From Tumebacillus sp. BK434 (lineage in GTDB: Bacteria > Bacillota > Bacilli > Tumebacillales > Tumebacillaceae): a DNA stretch of 44,578 bases. The notes below the pieces were generated by a model. The model was not told where the DNA came from. It saw only the letters and a program-made list of their open reading frames with translations, and did not search any database. A program made the position numbers and the translations under genes. Position 1 is the first letter of the stretch; each line of letters begins with the position of its first letter. The DNA lies in NCBI RefSeq assembly GCF_004340785.1, contig NZ_SLXS01000014.1, forward strand, positions 1 to 44,578, in the 5' to 3' direction. Positions 20,779-27,847 of this stretch are shown piece after piece.

Positions 20779-22305
20779 ATGGATGCGCTGCAATATCTCA
20801 TGAATGGTTTCGCCACCGCGTTTGAGTGGCACAACCTGCTCTTCGCCTTTGTCGGAGTGCTGATCGGCACCGCGGTCGGCGTTCTGCCTGGCATCGGCCC
20901 GATGAGCGGCGTCGCGCTGCTGATCCCGGTCACCGCATCGCTCACTTCCGGACTGGGGCCGGAAGCGGCGGCGACCTCGTCGATCATCCTGCTCGCCGGC
21001 GTCTACTACGGCGCGATGTACGGCGGCTCGACCACTTCGATCCTGCTGAACACGCCGGGTGAGTCCTCCTCGGTCGTCACCGCCCTCGACGGCTATCAGA
21101 TGGCCAAGCAGGGCCGCGCCGGAGCCGCGCTTTCGATCGCGGCGATCGGCTCCTTTATTGCCGGGATCGTCGCGCTCGTCGCGCTGGTATTTCTCGCCCA
21201 GCCGCTGTCTGAGGTCGCCTTGAAGTTCGGCCCGGCCGAATACTTCTCCCTGATGATCCTCGGCCTCTGCGCCGTCAGCGGTCTCGCCGGCAATTCGATG
21301 ACCAAAGCGTTCATGATGACGATCTTCGGTCTGATGCTCGGCACGGTCGGCCTCGACACCGTCTCCGGCGTGGCGCGCTTCACGTATGACTTGCCGGAGT
21401 TGTACCAAGGCCTCGAATTCCTCACCGTCGCCGTCGGGCTCTTCGCGCTCGGCGAAGTGTTCAAGTCGATCCTCGAACGGGAAAAGAATGACGGCAAGAT
21501 CGCCAAGATCCACCGCGTGCTGCCGACCAAGCAAGACCTGAAAGACAGCGCCGCCCCGATCGCCCGCGGCTCCCTGCTCGGCTTCTTCATCGGGATTCTG
21601 CCCGGTGCCGGTGCGACGCTCGCTTCCTTCTTCTCGTACATCACCGAGAAGAAAATCAGCAAGAATCCCGACCAGTTCGGCAAAGGCGCCATCGCCGGCG
21701 TCGCCGCGCCGGAGTCGGCCAACAACGCCGCTTCGGGCGGTGCGATGATCCCGCTGCTCACCTTGGGCATCCCCGGCTCCGGCACGACGGCGATCCTGAT
21801 GGGCGCCCTGATCATGTACAACGTCCAGCCGGGCCCCTTGCTCTTCGACGAGCACCCGCAGGTCGCCTGGGGGCTGATCGCGTCGATGTTCATCGGCAAC
21901 CTGATGCTGCTTGCGCTCAACATGCCGTTGGTCAAAGTGTTCGCGAAGATCATCCAGACCCCGCCGAAATATCTGCTGCCGATCATCGTCGCCATCTCCG
22001 TGTTCGGCGTCTATGCGGTGCAGGCGAACACGTTCGACCTGCTGCTGCTGATGACCTGCGGCGTGGCCGGCTACTACCTCGCCAAAAACGACTTTCCGCT
22101 CGCGCCGCTGGTGCTCGGTCTCGTCCTCGGGCCGATGATCGAAAACAACATGCGCCGCGCGCTGACCGGCTCGAACGGCGACTTCATGGTCTTCCTGGAC
22201 AAACCGCTCTCGCTCGCCTTCCTGATCGTCTCCGCACTCTGGATCTCGATCCCGCTCCTGCTCAAGCTGCGCGGCAAAAAGGTGCTGGTCAACGAAGAAG
22301 GCTAA
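20779..22305 (+). CDS. tctA: Tripartite tricarboxylate transporter large subunit TctA
   Basis: This 508-residue integral membrane protein has about twelve hydrophobic segments and the two family loops: GVLPGIGPMSGVALLIP and YYGAMYGGSTTSILLNTPGE in the first half, GILPGAGATLASFFSY and GIPGSGTTAILMGAL in the second. The two halves look like inverted repeats of each other, as expected. It forms the translocation path for the carboxylate delivered by TctC, driven by an ion gradient. AAAGGAGG precedes the ATG. The sensor kinase follows 44 bases later in the same direction. Confidence 0.92.
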   Translation: MDALQYLMNGFATAFEWHNLLFAFVGVLIGTAVGVLPGIGPMSGVALLIPVTASLTSGLGPEAAATSSIILLAGVYYGAMYGGSTTSILLNTPGESSSVVTALDGYQMAKQGRAGAALSIAAIGSFIAGIVALVALVFLAQPLSEVALKFGPAEYFSLMILGLCAVSGLAGNSMTKAFMMTIFGLMLGTVGLDTVSGVARFTYDLPELYQGLEFLTVAVGLFALGEVFKSILEREKNDGKIAKIHRVLPTKQDLKDSAAPIARGSLLGFFIGILPGAGATLASFFSYITEKKISKNPDQFGKGAIAGVAAPESANNAASGGAMIPLLTLGIPGSGTTAILMGALIMYNVQPGPLLFDEHPQVAWGLIASMFIGNLMLLALNMPLVKVFAKIIQTPPKYLLPIIVAISVFGVYAVQANTFDLLLLMTCGVAGYYLAKNDFPLAPLVLGLVLGPMIENNMRRALTGSNGDFMVFLDKPLSLAFLIVSALWISIPLLLKLRGKKVLVNEEG

Positions 22306-22349
22306 ACACACGCTTGTGGTAAGATGAAGAGAGAACGGAGGAACAGTAC

Positions 22350-23975
22350 ATGAAACTGCAATCCAAATTGATCCTCTTCATCTGTTCCCTCTTGCTTACG
22401 ATCATCCTCGTCATCGGGCTGTACATCGAACACCTGCAGACCGAGTCGATACAGCAGCAGATCGGGATGCGCGCGTTGACCGTCGCCGAGACGGTCTCCC
22501 GCATTCCGGAGATCCGCACCGCCTTTTTCGCCCAAGACCCGTCGCAGATCATCCAGCCGCTGGTCGAGGACATCCGCATCGAGACCGGCGCCGAATACAT
22601 CGTCGTCGGCAACCGCGAAGGCGTGCGCTATTCCCACCCGCTTCCGGAGCGCATCGGCGAGCACATGATCGGCGGCGACAACGCCCCCGTCCTGCGCGGC
22701 GAGTCGATCATCTCAGAAGCGGTCGGCTCGCTCGGCCCGTCCCTGCGCGGCAAGGCACCGATCTACGATGAGCGCGGCAAAGTGATCGGGATCGTCTCCG
22801 TCGGCTTCTTGCAGGAGGACATCGAACACCGCCTCGAACCGGGCCGGCAAAAGCTGGCCTGGGTGATCCTGCTCGGACTGCTCGCCGCCGTCATCGGCGC
22901 GGTCCTGATCGCCAACAGCGTGAAGCGGGCGATCTTCGGCTTGGAGCCGGCAGAGATCGCCCGCCTGTACCGCGAGCAGGAAGCGGTGCTGGAATCGGTG
23001 CGCGAAGGCATCTTCGCCGTCAACCGCCAAGGCTTCGTCACGATGGCCAATCACGCCGCCAAACAGATGCTCGGCCTCTCGCCCGAGCAGGATCTGAAAG
23101 GCTCGTACAGCCGCGACGTGCAAAAAGGCTGGCGCTTGCTGAAAGTGATGGAGTCGGGCGTCGCCGAATACGACCGCGAGATGATCGTCGGCGACGAAGT
23201 GGTGATGGTCAACCGCATCCCCGTCAAAAGCGGCAAAGGCGATGTGATCGGCGCCGTCGCCTCGTTTCGCAGCAAGTCTGACTGGTACAAAGTCAACGAA
23301 GAGCTGTCCCAAGTCAAGCGCTACGCCGAGTCCCTGCGCGCGCAGACGCACGAGTTTTCCAACAAGCTGTACATGATCTCCGGCCTGATCCAGCTGGAAT
23401 CGTATCAGGAAGCGATGGAGATCATCTCCCGCGAATCGGACGTGCACCAGCACCTCGTGCATTTCATCATGCGCTATGTGCCCGACCCGATGATCGGCGG
23501 CCTGCTGATCGGCAAGTTCAACCGGGCCAATGAGCTGAAGGTGGAGCTGTACATCGACAAAGAGAGCACTTTCGTCGACCTGCCGCCCGGCCTTGACCGC
23601 AACCATCTCGTGACGATCCTCGGCAACCTGATCGACAACGCGATGGAAGCGGTGCTGCAACAGGATGGGGAAAAACAAGTCCACGTCTTCCTGACCGACC
23701 TCGGCGCCGACCTGATCCTCGAAGTCGAAGATACCGGCCCCGGCATTCCCGAGGGGGACGTGGAGCGGATCTTCGAGGTCGGGTATTCGACAAAAGGCGC
23801 GGAAGAACACCGCGGCTTTGGCCTCGCCTTGGTGAAAAAAGCGGTCGAACAGCTCGGCGGCTACCTCACCATCACCGCCAACCAGCCGACGGGAAGCGTG
23901 TTTACCGTCGCCATTCCCAAACACGCGCCGGGAGGTGAATCCACACATGCTGAACATCTTGATCGTGGAAGATGA
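22350..23975 (+). CDS. CitA/DcuS-type sensor histidine kinase
   Basis: This 541-residue membrane kinase has TM1 at about 8-27, an extracytoplasmic sensor domain (about 28-165) and TM2 near 170-190. A cytoplasmic PAS domain (about 205-310), a short phosphoacceptor helix with His334 in RAQTHEFSNKL, and an HATPase with NLIDNAMEA, EDTGPGIP and GFGLALVKKAVEQLGG follow. This order is that of the CitA/DcuS family, which senses citrate, C4-dicarboxylates or malate outside the cell. Its place directly after tctCBA suggests it senses the transported carboxylate. GGAGG precedes the ATG. Its end overlaps the response-regulator start by 29 bases. Confidence 0.9.
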   Translation: MKLQSKLILFICSLLLTIILVIGLYIEHLQTESIQQQIGMRALTVAETVSRIPEIRTAFFAQDPSQIIQPLVEDIRIETGAEYIVVGNREGVRYSHPLPERIGEHMIGGDNAPVLRGESIISEAVGSLGPSLRGKAPIYDERGKVIGIVSVGFLQEDIEHRLEPGRQKLAWVILLGLLAAVIGAVLIANSVKRAIFGLEPAEIARLYREQEAVLESVREGIFAVNRQGFVTMANHAAKQMLGLSPEQDLKGSYSRDVQKGWRLLKVMESGVAEYDREMIVGDEVVMVNRIPVKSGKGDVIGAVASFRSKSDWYKVNEELSQVKRYAESLRAQTHEFSNKLYMISGLIQLESYQEAMEIISRESDVHQHLVHFIMRYVPDPMIGGLLIGKFNRANELKVELYIDKESTFVDLPPGLDRNHLVTILGNLIDNAMEAVLQQDGEKQVHVFLTDLGADLILEVEDTGPGIPEGDVERIFEVGYSTKGAEEHRGFGLALVKKAVEQLGGYLTITANQPTGSVFTVAIPKHAPGGESTHAEHLDRGR

Positions 23976-24639
23976 TCCGCGCATCGCCGAGATCAACCGC
24001 CGTTTTGTGGAGAAAGTGCCCGGGTACGGGGTGATCGGCATCGCCACCACCCGGCAGCAGGCGCAGGAGCAGCTGGAAGTGCTGCGCCCGGAGCTGGTGC
24101 TGCTCGACATCTTTTTCCCGGACATGAACGGGCTCGATTTTCTGCGCTGGATGCATGAGCATCACCGCGAGACGGACGTGATCATGATCACGGCGGCGAA
24201 GGAAGTCAATACGGTGCGCGAGGCGATTCGCGGCGGCGTGTTCGATTTTATCGTCAAGCCGCTCGTCTTCGAACGGTTCGAACAGACGCTGCTGCGCTAT
24301 CAGGAGTACCGCAGCCAGCTCCAGCACCTGAAGACGGAGCACAGCCAGATCGATCAGGCCAAGATCGACCAGCTGATCGGCGGCGGGCAGAAGCTGTCCA
24401 AAGAGTCGTACCTCCCGAAAGGCATCGACAGCCTGACGCTGGAGAAAGTCTCCGCCGTCATCACACAGTACGCCGACGGCTTGACCGCCGAAGCGGTCGG
24501 ACGCGAGATCGGCGCGTCCCGCTCCACGGCAAGACGCTATCTGGAATATCTGGTCGCCCAAGGCGCCGTCAGTGCCGACCTGTCCTATGGCGTGGTCGGC
24601 CGGCCGGAGCGGGTGTACCGCAAACGCAAAGAGGGTTAG
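23947..24639 (+). CDS. CitB/DcuR-type response regulator
   Basis: This 230-residue regulator has a receiver domain with acidic residues in IVEDD and phosphoacceptor Asp54 (LLDIFFPDMNG), a conserved Lys near residue 105 (VKPL), and a C-terminal helix-turn-helix (LTAEAVGREIGASRSTARRYLEYL) of the type used by CitB and DcuR. It is the partner of the preceding kinase and probably activates tctCBA or carboxylate metabolism genes. I take ATG 23947, eight bases after GGGAGG, rather than the GTG four codons earlier. Its last four bases overlap the convergent membrane-protein gene. Confidence 0.9.
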   Translation: MLNILIVEDDPRIAEINRRFVEKVPGYGVIGIATTRQQAQEQLEVLRPELVLLDIFFPDMNGLDFLRWMHEHHRETDVIMITAAKEVNTVREAIRGGVFDFIVKPLVFERFEQTLLRYQEYRSQLQHLKTEHSQIDQAKIDQLIGGGQKLSKESYLPKGIDSLTLEKVSAVITQYADGLTAEAVGREIGASRSTARRYLEYLVAQGAVSADLSYGVVGRPERVYRKRKEG

Positions 24640-24664
24640 CTCGTCGACGAGCTGACCCTCTTTT
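24631..24664. terminator. Terminator shared by two convergent, overlapping genes
   Basis: GAGGGTTAGCTCG (24631-24643) pairs with CGAGCTGACCCTC (24648-24660) around the loop TCGA, with TTTT beyond. The stem contains the stop codons of both the response regulator (24637-24639) and the convergent membrane protein (24636-24638), so it codes for the last residues of each. Confidence 0.8.
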
Positions 24665-25142
24665 CTGGTTTCAGCACATGAAACAACCATAACGTCAACG
24701 GCTGCACACAGATGTAGACCGCAAAGGAGTGCTCGATCTTCCATGCTTTGTACTCAAAGACACCGGCCAGATGCAAGAGCCACTCGATCCCGGTGCTGAG
24801 CAGCGACCAGCACAGGATATAGGCCGGCACGGCCAGCCCTTTTACCTCCCAGCGATCATAAAGGTAGACGAAGAGATACCCGGCAGGCGCAAACATCACA
24901 TAGGTCATCAGGTCGCCGGCATCGAGTTTGTTCCAGTCCATGATGTCATACAGGTCATGCAGAAACGGACCGGCCAGCATGCGGTCAAACGTGCGGGCGG
25001 TGGCGAGACAGAACAAGAGCAAAGGGATGATCAAGGAGAGCCGAAACCGTTTCGGCAAGCGCCAGGCGATGAAAGCGCTGAAGAGGAAAAAGCCGATCAC
25101 CGCCCATTCGTTGAGGTCAAAGTCTTGGGGCAGAGGGATCAC
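24636..25142 (-). CDS. Integral membrane protein, CBO0543-like
   Basis: This 168-residue protein has about five hydrophobic helices. The stretches GYLFVYLYDRWEVKG and LLSTGIEWLLHLAGVFEYKAWK look like the CBO0543 family of Firmicutes membrane proteins, whose function is unknown; I hold this match with modest confidence. I place the start at GTG 25142, eight bases after AAGGAGGTG. It overlaps the stop of the preceding gene as GTGA, so the two are translationally coupled. The longer open frame upstream is out of phase with the real first gene and is not used. Confidence 0.6.
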   Translation of the reverse strand: MIPLPQDFDLNEWAVIGFFLFSAFIAWRLPKRFRLSLIIPLLLFCLATARTFDRMLAGPFLHDLYDIMDWNKLDAGDLMTYVMFAPAGYLFVYLYDRWEVKGLAVPAYILCWSLLSTGIEWLLHLAGVFEYKAWKIEHSFAVYICVQPLTLWLFHVLKPEKRVSSSTS

Positions 25143-25615
25143 GACTGCTGCACCTCCTTCTGCAAGAGGCTGCGCATCCCTTTTTGCAAGCCGACCGCAA
25201 ACGCCAGCATCACCAGCCAGAAGAAAGGCGACCACCAGAATTGCCATCTCTGGTAGGACATCACCTTCAGGCAGACGATCCCCAGCTCGCACCCGTATAA
25301 CACGAGCAAACAGAACAGCGCCGCCAGCCATTTCGCACCTCTCCGCTCCAGAGACTGCGAGCGGTTCAGATACAGCAGCAGCACCAGCGGGATGACCAGC
25401 ACCTCCCAGATGCGGATCGAAACGTAGGTCGGCAGATCTTCCTGCACGCTCAGGAACTTGCCGTTTTTCGGGCCAGCCATGCCGAGCAAGGTGATCAACA
25501 CAAAAACGAATCCCGTCCAGACCGTGGCGATCTCGCGGGGATGCAACCGTTTGGGCAGACAGATAAAAGCGACCAGCAGGAGCATAGCTGCCGAGACTAG
25601 GAATGCCGTTACCAT
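25139..25615 (-). CDS. Hypothetical membrane protein (158 residues)
   Basis: This protein has about four or five hydrophobic helices (about 3-22, 30-48, 65-83, 97-118 and 130-148) with a tryptophan-rich turn (YQRWQFWWSPFFW). I do not recognise the family. ATG 25615 is preferred over the ATG two codons upstream because GGAGG then lies eight bases away. It forms a two-gene operon with the next membrane protein (GTGA overlap) and is divergent from the marR-type gene. It may therefore be a target of that regulator, a common layout for MarR and efflux or stress genes. Confidence 0.65.
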   Translation of the reverse strand: MVTAFLVSAAMLLLVAFICLPKRLHPREIATVWTGFVFVLITLLGMAGPKNGKFLSVQEDLPTYVSIRIWEVLVIPLVLLLYLNRSQSLERRGAKWLAALFCLLVLYGCELGIVCLKVMSYQRWQFWWSPFFWLVMLAFAVGLQKGMRSLLQKEVQQS

Positions 25616-25679
25616 AAGCATGACCTCCGATTTTTATCCTGTCCAAATGTAGCTAAAAAATGAGACGGCCATGCTCGAT

Positions 25680-25711
25680 AAATTGCATATACTTCGCAAT
25701 TTCGATATTCT
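25680..25711 (+). promoter_or_regulatory. marR promoter with overlapping dyad
   Basis: TTGCAT (25683-25688) and TATTCT (25706-25711) lie 17 bases apart. The dyad AAATTGC-N9-GCAATTT (25680-25702) covers the -35 and spacer, as expected for an autoregulatory MarR operator. It is also near the start of the divergent membrane operon. Confidence 0.65.
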
Positions 25712-25740
25712 AAGGGTAATAGCCGCAAAGGATGGTACGG

Positions 25741-26181
25741 ATGGATTATCGCGATTATAAGCTGGAACATTCGATTGGCTTCAAGCTGGCCAACACCTCA
25801 CGACTGGTCACCAACCGGCTCAATCAGAACTTCACGGCGAAAAATTTACCTGTCACGCACGAGCAGTGGCTGCTGATGATGGAGCTGTGGGTCAAAGACG
25901 GCCAGACGCAAAACGCGCTGGCAGCCGCCACGCACAAAGACCAGCCCAGCGTCTCCCGCCTGCTGGACAACATGATCAAACGCAACCTCGTCATGCGGGT
26001 CGCGCATCCGAACGACCGCCGTTCGAACCTGATCTACCTGACGGCAGAAGGCCGCGAAATGCAAAAAGGCCTGATCGGTCAAGCCCAGCAGACGATCTCC
26101 GACACCACCGCCGGCATCGATCCGGACGACTTGACCGTTTGCATGCGGGTCTTGGATCAGATCGCCGAGAACCTGAAATAG
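25741..26181 (+). CDS. MarR family transcriptional regulator
   Basis: This 146-residue winged-helix protein has the MarR layout. An N-terminal dimer helix comes first, then HTH residues THKDQPSVSRLLDNMIKRNLVMR (about 66-88), the wing AHPNDRRSNLIYLTAEGREM (about 89-108) and a C-terminal helix. It would act as a dimeric repressor released by a small ligand or oxidation; it has one cysteine (CMRVLDQ). I take ATG 25741, with AAAGGA upstream at workable spacing, rather than the ATG three codons earlier. The dyad over its promoter suggests autoregulation and control of the divergent membrane genes. Confidence 0.88.
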   Translation: MDYRDYKLEHSIGFKLANTSRLVTNRLNQNFTAKNLPVTHEQWLLMMELWVKDGQTQNALAAATHKDQPSVSRLLDNMIKRNLVMRVAHPNDRRSNLIYLTAEGREMQKGLIGQAQQTISDTTAGIDPDDLTVCMRVLDQIAENLK

Positions 26182-26210
26182 AAAAAGACCTCCCACCGGA
26201 GGTCTTTTTT
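26182..26210. terminator. Bidirectional terminator after marR
   Basis: AAAAAGACCTCC (26182-26193) pairs with GGAGGTCTTTTT (26198-26209) around CACC. It has A- and T-tracts on both sides and serves both the marR-type gene and the convergent acetyltransferase. Confidence 0.9.
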
Positions 26211-26700
26211 AGTTGCCGAGCGTCAGATAGACCAGCCCGTCGCGCAGTTGCTCCTCCCGCGCGAACCCCAGCCGCTCCATCAGCTTCAGGCAGCGCTCGT
26301 TTGGCGGCTCGACCGTCGCTTCGATCAGCCGCAGTCCCATGTTGCCAAAGCCAAACGCCAGCACCGGGCGCAGCGCCTCCTGCATCAAGCCCTGTCCCCA
26401 GAACTCCCGGGCCAGATCGAACCCGATCTCCGCCCGCGCCTCGCTTTGCACCCAGCAATGGTATCCAATCGTCCCGACCAAGGCGCCGCCATCCTTCTCA
26501 AACAGGCCCCAGCGCGTGCCGGTGTCCTCCAGATGAAACCGGATGATCTCCTCCGCTTCCGCCAAGTCCCGGCATGGCTCAATGTCCATAAACTCCGTCA
26601 CTTCCGCGCTGGCAAAATGCCGCCACACCGCTTCCCGGTCGTCCAATGTCAACTCGCGGATCGTCAACCGTTCTGTTTCAATCGTATGATACAACATCAT
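26209..26700 (-). CDS. GNAT N-acetyltransferase, RimJ/RimL type
   Basis: This 163-residue single-domain enzyme has ETERLTIRELTLDDREAVW at residues 8-26, the CoA-binding stretch REFWGQGLMQEAL near 98-110, and EPPNERCLKLMERLGFAREEQLRDG near the C terminus. It transfers acetyl groups to an unknown amine. The open frame runs much further upstream, but that part is antisense to the neighbouring gene. AGAGGGG before the ATG pair at 26700/26697 marks the true start. It is divergent from the 26827 gene across an AT-rich intergenic region. Confidence 0.85.
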   Translation of the reverse strand: MMLYHTIETERLTIRELTLDDREAVWRHFASAEVTEFMDIEPCRDLAEAEEIIRFHLEDTGTRWGLFEKDGGALVGTIGYHCWVQSEARAEIGFDLAREFWGQGLMQEALRPVLAFGFGNMGLRLIEATVEPPNERCLKLMERLGFAREEQLRDGLVYLTLGN

Positions 26701-26775
26701 GAGTGCCCCTCTCTGCTCTGAATCTTGGTTATTTTCTACTATATACCAGAAATAAACTTTTGTCTTTACTTTCCA

Positions 26776-26796
26776 TACATAATCATATAATATGTA
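26776..26796 (+). promoter_or_regulatory. Promoter -10 and dyad before the 26827 gene
   Basis: A consensus TATAAT lies at 26786-26791 within an AT-rich stretch. TACATA and TATGTA flank it as a small inverted repeat. The best -35 candidate, TTTACT at 26765-26770, is only 15 bases away, so the promoter may need an activator. Confidence 0.45.
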
Positions 26797-26826
26797 TTCA
26801 TACAGAATATGGAGGAGTTGGTATTC

Positions 26827-27738
26827 ATGATCAATGAGCGGTATTTGGAACTTGGCTTGACGGCGCTGGGGCGCACCGGGGAAAAACCGGGCTGGTTCGG
26901 CGGGCACTACGGCGCGGCCGTCTTGGCTGCCTACTATCTCGATCGGGATATTGACCTGCCTGAACATGTCCGCACCGGCATCCAAAACATGGCGGATCAC
27001 TTGATCGCCGCCTCTCCCGAGCTGTTCGTCCCGTACGATGGCGAGCAAGCCGACCCGGCGCTGCTCGAACGCATCCTGAACGGCCTGCGCGCCAACACCG
27101 CGCGCCTCTCGCACTCCGGACATGGCAACGCGTACGGCTTCCTCGCGCTGAGAGCGCTGCTCGAACGCCCCGACATGCTGTTGCCAAGCGTTGTCAACGG
27201 CTTCTACAACTGCCTGATCGCGTCGTCCGAAGGCCCGGGCAACCGCTATTATGGCATCGAAGACTACAGCCGGTTCACCGTCGACCAAGTCACCGCCATC
27301 CCGGCGTATCAAGATCTGGATGAGCTGGCCGAGCGCGCGCTGGAAGAGTGCCGCCACATCTATCCGGGTCAAGTGATCGACGGCAAGAAGTACCACTTCA
27401 CCGGCGAAGTTGAACACGGCCTGACCCACGCCCAAGCCCTGATCGAATACGACCGCCTCGGCTTCCCCGAGCTGACCGAAGCCGGCCTGCCCAACCACCG
27501 CATCCAAATGCAGCTCAACCGCACCGTCCCCGTCGACCACGAACAGGTGCGCGGCACCGAGATCGTCGTACCGCCGTTCACTTCGATCTTCGCGCCGGAG
27601 TACTGGGGCCGGACCTACAACGACCCGCACTGCCTGAAAGTCCCCTACGCCGCCCTCTTCCTCCTGCAGCGCCTGCCGGAAGCCAAGCGCGCCGAAGCGG
27701 AATACAACGTCTGCAAAATCCTTGGACAGATGAACTAA
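26827..27738 (+). CDS. Hypothetical protein (303 residues)
   Basis: I do not recognise this family. The protein is soluble, with no signal peptide or membrane segment. It is mostly helical in composition, with aromatic- and glycine-rich motifs: GWFGGHYGAAVLAAYYL near the N terminus, RLSHSGHGNAYGFLALRALL near the middle, GLTHAQALIEYDRLG, and a C-terminal YWGRTYNDPHCLKVPYAALFLLQRL. Conserved-looking His and Asp residues could suit an enzyme or an alpha/alpha toroid. I start it at ATG 26827, about ten bases after GGAGG, rather than the ATG six codons earlier, which itself contains that site. It has its own terminator and seems to be a single-gene unit. Confidence 0.75.
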   Translation: MINERYLELGLTALGRTGEKPGWFGGHYGAAVLAAYYLDRDIDLPEHVRTGIQNMADHLIAASPELFVPYDGEQADPALLERILNGLRANTARLSHSGHGNAYGFLALRALLERPDMLLPSVVNGFYNCLIASSEGPGNRYYGIEDYSRFTVDQVTAIPAYQDLDELAERALEECRHIYPGQVIDGKKYHFTGEVEHGLTHAQALIEYDRLGFPELTEAGLPNHRIQMQLNRTVPVDHEQVRGTEIVVPPFTSIFAPEYWGRTYNDPHCLKVPYAALFLLQRLPEAKRAEAEYNVCKILGQMN

Positions 27739-27758
27739 TACCAGCCAGCCAGAACACC

Positions 27759-27791
27759 AAGCCTGCCCGCACGGGGCAGGCTTCTTTTTTC
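27759..27791 (+). terminator. Terminator after the 26827 gene
   Basis: AAGCCTGCCC (27759-27768) pairs with GGGCAGGCTT (27774-27783), followed by CTTTTTT. Confidence 0.9.
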
Positions 27792-27800
27792 CGCATGGGG

Positions 27801-27809
27801 TGATATGAT
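27801..27809 (+). promoter_or_regulatory. Extended -10 promoter of the MalT-like gene
   Basis: TGATATGAT is an extended -10 element (TGN-TATNAT), 38 bases before the start codon. No good -35 is visible. Confidence 0.45.
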
Positions 27810-27847
27810 AACAATGTGATTTTTACTGCGAAAGAAGGATTCACAAC

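Noticed and set aside
20671-22311. 546-codon open frame on the minus strand
   Set aside because: It is antisense to tctA and tctB, highly charged and low in complexity, with no recognisable fold.
24636-25646. 336-codon minus-strand frame as one gene
   Set aside because: Its first half lies out of frame over the real 158-residue membrane protein. Only the part from GTG 25142 has a ribosome binding site and membrane helices.
26209-27630. 473-codon minus-strand frame as one gene
   Set aside because: Only the last 163 codons are a GNAT. The rest is antisense to the 26827 gene.
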